Part shown: positions 16,375 to 22,088 of the stretch, piece by piece
How the letters are laid out: each line of letters opens with the position of its first letter
How positions within the stretch are numbered: position 1 is the stretch's first letter
Source: Candidatus Peregrinibacteria bacterium CG10_big_fil_rev_8_21_14_0_10_36_19
GTDB taxonomy: Bacteria > Patescibacteriota > Gracilibacteria > UBA1369 > LOWO2-01-FULL-3
DNA length: 32,048 nt
Direction of reading: 5' to 3'
Assembly (NCBI GenBank): GCA_002772535.1
Contig: PFDP01000009.1
Coordinates: 1 to 32,048, forward strand
The notes under the pieces: model-generated
Told to the model about the DNA's origin: nothing
The model's database searches: none
The model's input: only the letters and a program-made list of their open reading frames with translations
Translations under genes and position numbers: made by a program

Positions 16375-16466
16375 ACTTAACAATGTATAGCCAAATCACT
16401 TTGCTCGCTGCAAATTGACCAAAGTGTCACCTTCGGATATTTCACCTTTGACAAAACATCGCACAC
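16375..16466 (+). repeat. attC-like structured element, copy 2
   Basis: Begins ACTTAACAATGTATAGCC, matching copy 1 (14852 onward) in TAACAA-n-GTATA and the following GC, and later in CCTTCGG (16430-16436), ATATTT (16437-16442) and CAAAAC (16452-16457), in the same order. ACTTAAC is an exact R-box pattern (R-Y-Y-Y-A-A-C). CACTTTG (16397-16403) and CAAAGTG (16419-16425) form an internal inverted repeat. The right end is degenerate, with no clear GTT core. Confidence 0.4.
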
Positions 16467-16559
16467 CCCCAAACCTTAACTGGGCTTTTTTAGTTTGTTC
16501 CTTCATAAAAACTAATGATAAAATTAATCAACAACTGTGTGAGAGATATAATCACCATT

Positions 16560-17273
16560 ATGAATAAATACATTGTCGCAATAGGCGGTGGAGAAATAGG
16601 ACAATTAAAAACATTAAAAATTGATAAAAAAATTGTTAGTTTAACAAAAAAGAAAAATCCAAATTTACTCTTCATTCCAACAGCAAGTGATGATTCCCAA
16701 AGCTACATTGAAACAGTCGAAAAAATTTATAAAAAAAAACTAGGATGTAATACAGACACACTTCTTCTAATAAATGAAAAACCTACCAAATCGGAAATCG
16801 AGAAAAAAATATTTTCTGCAGATATAATTTACGTGGGGGGAGGTAACACTCTAAAAATGATGAAGTTATGGCGACGACTCGGAATAGATAAAATGCTTAT
16901 ATCGGCTTACAACAAAGGCACAATACTTTGTGGTATCAGCGCAGGTGCAATTTGCTGGTTTCAATACGGTCACAGTGACTCAATGTCATTTTACAACCCC
17001 AACAGCTGGGATTATGTCAGAGTTAAAGGCACAGGCATCTTAAAAGGCACTATGTGCCCTCATTTTAATGGACAAACTCGCGGAATTAAACGCAAACAAA
17101 GTTTTTCTAAAATGATGCAAAGAAAAGGAGGCTTAGGCATAGCAATAGATAACTGTGCAGCAATAATCTTCTGCAATGAATCATTAAAAATAATAAACTC
17201 AAAAAAAGATGCAAAAGCGTATACACTATCAAAGAAAAGTAAAAAAATTATAACAACACCAATCCCCTCATGA
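16560..17273 (+). CDS. Peptidase family S51 (dipeptidase E-like)
   Basis: A 237-residue cytoplasmic protein of the S51 family, which includes Asp-specific dipeptidase PepE and cyanophycinase. Seen: an N-terminal Y-I-V-A-I-G-G-G, F-I-P-T-A-S-D-D near residue 38, I-Y-V-G-G-G-N-T near 90-97, and the nucleophile elbow C-G-I-S-A-G-A with Ser127. P-H-F-N may supply a further active-site residue. The frame opens at ATG 16515, but the family starts at M-N-K-Y-I-V, and TATAAT (16547-16552) ends only 7 nt before ATG 16560, so that start is chosen and the mRNA may be leaderless. Its stop overlaps the SMR-like gene (ATGA). Confidence 0.85.
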   Translation: MNKYIVAIGGGEIGQLKTLKIDKKIVSLTKKKNPNLLFIPTASDDSQSYIETVEKIYKKKLGCNTDTLLLINEKPTKSEIEKKIFSADIIYVGGGNTLKMMKLWRRLGIDKMLISAYNKGTILCGISAGAICWFQYGHSDSMSFYNPNSWDYVRVKGTGILKGTMCPHFNGQTRGIKRKQSFSKMMQRKGGLGIAIDNCAAIIFCNESLKIINSKKDAKAYTLSKKSKKIITTPIPS

Positions 17274-17587
17274 ACAAATTCATCCTCTACATCGCACTAA
17301 TCAATTTAATGGACTTAATAGCCATAATTTCAGCAAAATATTACAACATCACACAAAAACAAATCTTCCTTTACCTAACAATCCTCTTCTTTGGTGGCGC
17401 AGGATATTTCTTTGCAAAATCCCTAAAATTTGAAGGAATGGCTATTACAAATATCCTATGGATCGCAATTTCAGTCATCCTCATTTCAATCATTGGATAC
17501 TTCTTTTTTAAGGAAGAAATAACGCCAATACAAATAGCAGGAATCATCACAATTACGACTGGTTTAGTACTAATAAACTTAAAATAA
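17270..17587 (+). CDS. SMR/EmrE-like small transporter
   Basis: A 105-residue protein with four transmembrane helices. The C-terminal half (A-I-T-N-I-L-W-I-A-I-S-V-I-L-I-S-I-I-G then F-F-F-K-E-E-I-T and a final G-L-V-L-I-N-L) follows the layout of the small multidrug resistance family closely. Helix 1 has Asp (L-M-D-L-I) where EmrE has its essential Glu14, so coupling may differ or it may be a more distant EamA/SMR relative. It is coupled to the peptidase gene by a 4-nt overlap. The substrate is unknown. Confidence 0.7.
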   Translation: MNKFILYIALINLMDLIAIISAKYYNITQKQIFLYLTILFFGGAGYFFAKSLKFEGMAITNILWIAISVILISIIGYFFFKEEITPIQIAGIITITTGLVLINLK

Positions 17588-17606
17588 AATTTGCAAATCA
17601 CAATAT

Positions 17607-17634
17607 TTGACAAATCTTAAAGCCCCCTTATACT
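17607..17634 (+). promoter_or_regulatory. Promoter of the 114-aa protein gene
   Basis: TTGACA (17607-17612), 16-nt spacer, TATACT (17629-17634). The leader of about 16 nt contains TTAACCT (17644-17650) and lacks a Shine-Dalgarno. Confidence 0.75.
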
Positions 17635-17656
17635 GTGGGCAAATTAACCTAAACAT

Positions 17657-18001
17657 ATGTTACAAACACCTGCACCAGAACAAGCTGCACCAGAAAAAAC
17701 ACCAAGCCAAAGCCTTATCGTATCAAGAGATTTTGATAGCAAATTCGCTCAAAGAGGATTTAGAATTGAAGAAACTGGACAAATGCTAGAAGCCAAAGAG
17801 CCAGGAACAATACTAAATATAACAGCTCGTCTAAAAGGTAACCCTATAATTAAACAATTACTATTAGGAGATTTCAGAAAAAACCTTCTGTCATACTACA
17901 AACCATCATTACTATCTGCAGAAGAAATTGAAGCATTAAAATCTCAAATTACAGCAGTTACTTCAGCTACTGCCGCAGAAATTAGAGAATCAGTTAGATA
18001 G
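17657..18001 (+). CDS. Hypothetical 114-aa soluble protein
   Basis: Not recognised. A Pro/Ala/Gln-rich, probably unstructured N-terminus (residues 1-20) is followed by a mixed alpha/beta segment and a C-terminal helix pair (S-A-E-E-I-E-A-L-K-S...A-T-A-A-E-I-R-E-S). There is no signal peptide, cysteine or membrane segment. It has its own near-consensus promoter, suggesting good expression. A hairpin with T tract (18033-18077) lies 31 nt after the stop and may terminate it. Confidence 0.65.
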   Translation: MLQTPAPEQAAPEKTPSQSLIVSRDFDSKFAQRGFRIEETGQMLEAKEPGTILNITARLKGNPIIKQLLLGDFRKNLLSYYKPSLLSAEEIEALKSQITAVTSATAAEIRESVR

Positions 18002-18003
18002 TA

Positions 18004-18032
18004 TTGATCATCTCCTCCCCAACCAGTAAACT
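18004..18032 (+). promoter_or_regulatory. Possible promoter of the 18057 lipoprotein gene
   Basis: TTGATC (18004-18009), 17-nt spacer, TAAACT (18027-18032). The predicted start near 18039 lies within the left arm of the hairpin that spans the start codon, so transcripts from here would carry only part of that arm, while read-through from 17657 would carry all of it. Confidence 0.45.
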
Positions 18033-18077
18033 AAAAGTAGTTTTAATCAACCTCATATGAAAAAACTACTTTTTTTT
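18033..18077 (+). terminator. AT-rich hairpin with T tract spanning a start codon
   Basis: A perfect 12-bp inverted repeat, AAAAGTAGTTTT (18033-18044) and AAAACTACTTTT (18062-18073), is followed by TTTT. The 17-nt loop contains the ATG (18057) of the downstream lipoprotein. It has terminator form but only three GC pairs. It may end the 17657 transcript, attenuate the lipoprotein gene, or simply reflect its Lys-Lys-Leu-Leu signal-peptide codons. Confidence 0.5.
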
Positions 18078-18401
18078 ATCACAATTTTATCGCTAACAGC
18101 CTGCGGAAAAGTTAATGCTGGAAACACTTTTATGGACGCATATAAAATCTACAAAGATTCACCAGTTGCTCAAGAAGATTGGCCAAAGAATCCAACAGAA
18201 ATTGGTGCAGTAGAAGTAGATACATGTAGCAAAAACCCTCAAACTATTTGCACTTCCCTGCTTTCAATTATGCAGACAGATGAAAGTACTTTTTATATCA
18301 AAGAAAAAATCGGCACTTCAAGCAAATATTACGGACCCTTCAAAGGAGATATGCTAAAAATCGCCGAAGAGGCAAAGCAACTAAATACTATTAAAGAATA
18401 A
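18057..18401 (+). CDS. Putative lipoprotein
   Basis: A 114-residue protein with a lipoprotein signal: M-K-K-L-L-F-F-I...L-T-A-C, lipidated Cys at residue 16. The mature part of about 99 residues has two cysteines (D-T-C-S, I-C-T) that could form a disulfide and no recognised domain. Its start codon sits in the loop of the hairpin 18033-18077. It ends 14 nt before the transaldolase gene and is probably cotranscribed with it. Confidence 0.7.
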   Translation: MKKLLFFITILSLTACGKVNAGNTFMDAYKIYKDSPVAQEDWPKNPTEIGAVEVDTCSKNPQTICTSLLSIMQTDESTFYIKEKIGTSSKYYGPFKGDMLKIAEEAKQLNTIKE

Positions 18402-18415
18402 CCTAACCATTTCCT

Positions 18416-19060
18416 ATGAAATTTTTCCTAGACACCGCTAACATTGAAGAAATTAAAAAATATGCCGCTTGGGGTTTGGTTGATGGAGTAACAACAAACC
18501 CGTCACTAATCGCAAAAGAAGGAGTTTCATTTGAAAAAAGAATCAAAGAAATTGCCAAGGTTGTAGACGGACCAATAAGCGCAGAAGTTATTGGCAGCAC
18601 AGCAAAAAAAATGGTTCAAGAAGGATTAACTTACGCAAAATGGCACCCAAATGTATATGTAAAATTACCAATGACACCAGAAGGACTAATAGCCTGTAAA
18701 GAACTTACACAACAAGGAATCAAAACAAACATCACACTTGTTTTTTCACTCGGACAAGCCCTCATGGCAGCAAAAGCTGGAGCAACACTTGTCAGCCCAT
18801 TCGTAGGTAGACTCGATGACATTTCAGAAGACGGAATGGCACTAATTGCAGATATTGCTCAAGCCTACGACAACTACGGATACGAAACAGAAATACTTGT
18901 AGCCTCAATTCGTCACCCTCGCCATGTAATGGAGGCCGCCCTAATCGGAGCAGACATCTGCACAATGCCAGCAAAAATTTTCGACCAACTAGCGTCTCAC
19001 CCATTAACAGACGCTGGAATTAAAAAATTCATGGACGATTGGAAAAAAGCAAAAAAATAA
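18416..19060 (+). CDS. tal: Transaldolase, TalC/FSA-like short family
   Basis: Transfers dihydroxyacetone units between sedoheptulose 7-phosphate and glyceraldehyde 3-phosphate in the non-oxidative pentose phosphate pathway. The 214-residue length is that of the short transaldolase/fructose-6-phosphate aldolase family. Schiff-base Lys83 lies in [16 protein letters not shown] and V-T-T-N-P-S-L-I are diagnostic. Glu57 (S-A-E-V) and Phe129 (S-P-F-V) are the residues of true transaldolases, where FSA has Gln and Tyr, so transaldolase activity is favoured. The leader holds ATAACCTAACC overlapping the previous stop. Confidence 0.93.
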   Translation: MKFFLDTANIEEIKKYAAWGLVDGVTTNPSLIAKEGVSFEKRIKEIAKVVDGPISAEVIGSTAKKMVQEGLTYAKWHPNVYVKLPMTPEGLIACKELTQQGIKTNITLVFSLGQALMAAKAGATLVSPFVGRLDDISEDGMALIADIAQAYDNYGYETEILVASIRHPRHVMEAALIGADICTMPAKIFDQLASHPLTDAGIKKFMDDWKKAKK

Positions 19061-19121
19061 TTTAGAAAAATTTAATTTTTAGTTGATACCTTGGCTTAAG
19101 AATTAATTAACAAAAATAATA

Positions 19122-19457
19122 ATGAACACTTCTAATACAATAACCAACAACATACTCTACGATCTTTTAAAAGATTTTAAAAACGATGTAAACCGTCGAT
19201 TCGACGAAATGGAACGCAGATTTGATTTAGTAGATCAACGCTTCGAAAAAATTGATCAACGATTTGAAAAAATGGAAAACCGCATGACAAATAACGAATC
19301 AAAACAAATGAAGGATCACGAAATACTACTAGACCTTCAAAAACACAAAGGAAAATTAAAAATCACATATTCAAAACACCTAATAATCACAAACGCTGGG
19401 ATTGCAGCAATAACAGCATTATTAATTTCAACCGCATTCAACCTACTAACACAATGA
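19122..19457 (+). CDS. Coiled-coil tail-anchored membrane protein
   Basis: A 111-residue protein. Residues 18-55 form a coiled coil of near-identical 7-residue units (R-R-F-D-E-M-E, R-R-F-D-L-V-D, Q-R-F-E-K-I-D, Q-R-F-E-K-M-E). A single C-terminal membrane helix follows (L-I-I-T-N-A-G-I-A-A-I-T-A-L-L-I), so the coil faces the cytoplasm in a tail-anchored topology. Proteins of this build (DUF1640-like or hemolysin-XhlA-like) have no settled function. The stop overlaps pgi by 4 nt. Confidence 0.7.
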   Translation: MNTSNTITNNILYDLLKDFKNDVNRRFDEMERRFDLVDQRFEKIDQRFEKMENRMTNNESKQMKDHEILLDLQKHKGKLKITYSKHLIITNAGIAAITALLISTAFNLLTQ

Positions 19458-20632
19458 TCACTCTAAACACAGACAACAGCACAATTTCAGAAGTAGATTT
19501 TTCTTCAAAAACAAACTTACTAGATGAATATCTTAAAAAAATAGAAGCCCGTGATTTAGGATTCTACAAACTACACGAAGACAAAGAAACTCTAAAAAAA
19601 GTTCAAGAATTTGCAGATCAAAATCGCAACAAATATGATCACTTCATAGTACTTGGCATTGGAGGCTCTTCACTAGGAACAATTTGCCTACAACAAAGCC
19701 TTACACATTTATTCAAAGCTCCAAAACTTTTTGTTTTAGACAACATAGACCCAACAATGCTTTCTCAAATTGAAGATGTGATCGACTACTCAAAAACCCT
19801 TTTCATAATAGTAACAAAATCAGGAGGAACCCCAGAAACACTTTCACAATACTATTATTTCCGTGAAAAGGTGCCACAAGAAAATTTTGTTTTTATCACA
19901 GATCCTGAGAAAGGAATCTTAAGAGAAATCGCAAACAAAGAAAATATCCCAGCTTTTGAAATACCAGAAAATGTGGGCGGCCGGTTTAGTGTTCTTACGC
20001 CGGTAGGGCTCCTTCCGGCCGCCCTGCTAGGGCTAAATATAGCAGATTTACTACAAGGCGTAGAAGAAGCTTGGAATAACAAAGAGCTAGCTTTTAAACT
20101 AGCAACAACACAATATCTACTAAGCAAAGAAGGCAAAAACATCACAGTAATGATGCCCTATTCTCAAAGACTAATCCGTCTTGCAGATTGGTACAGTCAA
20201 CTCCTTGCAGAGTCTATTGGGAAAAATGAAAACACCGGAATAACCCCAGTAAAAGCACTCGGAGTAACCGACCAACACTCCCAACTACAGCTCTACAACG
20301 AAGGCCCAAAAGACAAGCTCTTAATTTTCATAGAAGTCTCAGATTTGGGCCCAACTCTTCAAATCCCAGAAAACCCTATAAGCTATCTCAAAGGAGTTTC
20401 ATTCAATAAATTAATGCAAACAGAGCTCGAGGCCACCCGCCAATCATTAACAAAAAACGGGCGCCCAAACATAACAATAAAACTGCCAGCAGTTTCAGAA
20501 AAAACCTTGGGCGCCCTCTTCCTACACCTCGAACTTTCAGTTGCTTTTCTTGGAGAATTTTATGGAATTGATGCCTTCAACCAACCAGGAGTAGAGCTAT
20601 CAAAAAACCTTACAAAAGAAATGCTGTCATGA
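19454..20632 (+). CDS. pgi: Glucose-6-phosphate isomerase (short form)
   Basis: Interconverts glucose 6-phosphate and fructose 6-phosphate. The 392-residue protein is shorter than common bacterial Pgi (430-550). It shows G-I-G-G-S-S-L-G (phosphate site), T-K-S-G-G-T-P-E-T, the first signature E-N-V-G-G-R-F-S, P-Y-S-Q-R-L, the catalytic-region D-Q-H-S-Q-L-Q, and the end signature G-V-E-L-S-K. It links the oxidative pentose phosphate genes downstream with fructose 6-phosphate metabolism. The codons for the G-G-R-F-S motif form an unusually GC-rich inverted repeat. Confidence 0.93.
   Translation: MITLNTDNSTISEVDFSSKTNLLDEYLKKIEARDLGFYKLHEDKETLKKVQEFADQNRNKYDHFIVLGIGGSSLGTICLQQSLTHLFKAPKLFVLDNIDPTMLSQIEDVIDYSKTLFIIVTKSGGTPETLSQYYYFREKVPQENFVFITDPEKGILREIANKENIPAFEIPENVGGRFSVLTPVGLLPAALLGLNIADLLQGVEEAWNNKELAFKLATTQYLLSKEGKNITVMMPYSQRLIRLADWYSQLLAESIGKNENTGITPVKALGVTDQHSQLQLYNEGPKDKLLIFIEVSDLGPTLQIPENPISYLKGVSFNKLMQTELEATRQSLTKNGRPNITIKLPAVSEKTLGALFLHLELSVAFLGEFYGIDAFNQPGVELSKNLTKEMLS
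19975..20024 (+). repeat. GC-rich 10-bp inverted repeat inside pgi
   Basis: GGGCGGCCGG (19975-19984) and CCGGCCGCCC (20015-20024) are exact reverse complements separated by 30 nt, in a gene otherwise AT-rich. The stretch encodes the conserved N-V-G-G-R-F-S...L-P-A-A-L region, so part of the composition is dictated by protein sequence, though synonymous AT-rich codons were available. Confidence 0.6.
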
Positions 20633-20973
20633 AAAAAAACTTCCTCCTTCTCATCACAGGAATTCTATTTTTAGCTTGTAGTACAATGCCAGCAGAATTA
20701 GAAAACACACCACTTGGCACGGATAAAGAAACTGTTTTAAAATTATTTCCAGAAGCAAGAAAAGTTAGTGAAGAAACAGTAAGAGGCACAAGACGCGACA
20801 TTGTATACTCAGATCTTTCAGACTGCTACATTGCCAATCGCACAGAAGAAAAAAAATACAAACAGTTCACACTTTGCTTTAACAACAAACAAGAATTTTC
20901 AACACTCTTATACAAAAAAGCCTCCAATTCAACATTTACAAGAAATGTTCAAAGAATAAATCTAAATTACTAA
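20629..20973 (+). CDS. Putative lipoprotein
   Basis: A 114-residue protein with a lipoprotein signal (M-K-K-N-F-L-L-L-I-T...L-A-C-S), the lipidated Cys being residue 17. The mature part begins near an N-T-P-L-G-T-D-K-E-T-V-L-K-L-F-P motif like those of small outer-surface SmpA/BamE-type proteins (L-G-x-s-x-e-e-V), plus two cysteines (D-C-Y, L-C-F) likely to pair. It is coupled to pgi by a 4-nt overlap and ends tail-to-tail with the leftward gene, stops sharing CTAA at 20970-20973. Confidence 0.7.
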   Translation: MKKNFLLLITGILFLACSTMPAELENTPLGTDKETVLKLFPEARKVSEETVRGTRRDIVYSDLSDCYIANRTEEKKYKQFTLCFNNKQEFSTLLYKKASNSTFTRNVQRINLNY

Positions 20974-22001
20974 GAGTTTTTCAAACCGTTAGCAACCATT
21001 TTCGCCTCAGCCAAAACCTGACTCGAATTTAAGTTTAATACGTCCACATACTTATCAAAATACTTAACTGCATCAGAAGGAGATTCTTTAGCAGCAAGTC
21101 TAATTACCCTAGCAGCAAAATCCTGATCAGCAAATTTGTCTGCATATTCCAAAGCAAAAGAAGGCATTTTTTTCGCAGCTAACTCAATAACATCAGCAGC
21201 AAATTTTTCCTCTTTATATACATTCGCAAATCTTAAAGCTAACCAAGGGGTAATTCCAGCAGCTTCTCTAACAATTTTTTCTGTCCAATTTGTGTCCGGC
21301 CATTTTACACTAACAATTTTATGTAAATTTTCAAAAGCCTCACCTGGAACATCAACAGCATGTTTATATAAAGCATTTCCTACAACATCCAAATTGTCAT
21401 CAAATTTTAAAAGCATATCGGTAAAAGAAAAAATTCTTCCACCTAAAGAAGACAAAGAATATTCTAAAATTTTCGCAGCTTTATCACTATTTTTATATTT
21501 TTCATAGTAAACAACAGCAGCCCAAGGAACATCAGTAGCTGCTTTCAAGAAAAGTCTATCCGCATATTTCTCATCCTCAATTAAATCTGCATGTTCAAAA
21601 ACTAACCACTTTCTAAATTCCATAGCTTTACTTAAAGCGCGCTTAAGTAAGCTACTCCCCCATCTTTTATCAGCAATCAAATCATATTTTTCAAAAAATA
21701 AAACTTCGTCATTTTTGGCCACTTTATCCATCAAATAATAAACATATTTTTCTCCCCAAACATTAATTCTTTCTTCTAAAATAGGCATAGCTTCACGACA
21801 CCTCCCCTGAGAAATTAAATTTTCACACTCAACAGCCTTACGCCATCTTTCGTTTTTACTTTCGTTTTGAACCGCCTCAGCAACTTCAGAAGAAAGCCCC
21901 TCTCTTTCACGAATTTTTTTATCAAAATTCAATAAAAGTTCAGATTTGTTAATCATTTTCTTTTTTCCGCTTTCATGGCCTCCAAATTTTTCTAAAGTCA
22001 T
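20970..22001 (-). CDS. Alpha-helical repeat protein
   Basis: A 343-residue soluble protein with no signal peptide after the chosen start. The C-terminal two thirds consists of degenerate helical-hairpin repeats of about 29 residues, clearest as F-A-A-D-V-I-E-L-A-A-K-K-M-P-S-F-A-L-E-Y then F-A-A-R-V-I-R-L-A-A-K-E-S-P-S-D-A-V-K-Y. This resembles HEAT/TPR-like scaffolds for protein binding. The frame is open to an ATG at 22052, but the promoter -10 box (22008-22013) lies within that extension, so ATG 22001 is preferred; M-I-N-K-S-E at 21956 is an alternative. No function is assigned. Confidence 0.65.
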   Translation of the reverse strand: MTLEKFGGHESGKKKMINKSELLLNFDKKIREREGLSSEVAEAVQNESKNERWRKAVECENLISQGRCREAMPILEERINVWGEKYVYYLMDKVAKNDEVLFFEKYDLIADKRWGSSLLKRALSKAMEFRKWLVFEHADLIEDEKYADRLFLKAATDVPWAAVVYYEKYKNSDKAAKILEYSLSSLGGRIFSFTDMLLKFDDNLDVVGNALYKHAVDVPGEAFENLHKIVSVKWPDTNWTEKIVREAAGITPWLALRFANVYKEEKFAADVIELAAKKMPSFALEYADKFADQDFAARVIRLAAKESPSDAVKYFDKYVDVLNLNSSQVLAEAKMVANGLKNS

Positions 22002-22007
22002 CACAGA

Positions 22008-22036
22008 ATTATACCACAAAAACAATAAAAAAACAA
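22008..22036 (-). promoter_or_regulatory. Leftward promoter of the helical-repeat gene, leaderless geometry
   Basis: Minus strand: TTGTTT (complement of 22031-22036), 17-nt spacer, TATAAT (complement of 22008-22013). Only six nt separate the -10 box from ATG 22001, so transcription would begin at or within a base of the start codon. Confidence 0.6.
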
Positions 22037-22088
22037 TGGACTTGAGCCACATATTCGTTGTAAACTGCCGACAAATAACTCAAAAAAC

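Noticed and set aside
16470-16500. Terminator after the HEPN module (T-run at 16485-16490)
   Set aside because: The preceding stem is only about four base pairs, too weak to call.
12250-16500. Integrase or transposase that would explain the accessory stretch
   Set aside because: None of the coding regions shows tyrosine-recombinase, serine-recombinase or DDE motifs, so an active integron or insertion sequence cannot be claimed.
22002-22052. Hydrophobic N-terminal extension of the helical-repeat protein
   Set aside because: It would look like a signal peptide, but the DNA carries the -10 box of a good promoter, so the ATG at 22001 is more likely.
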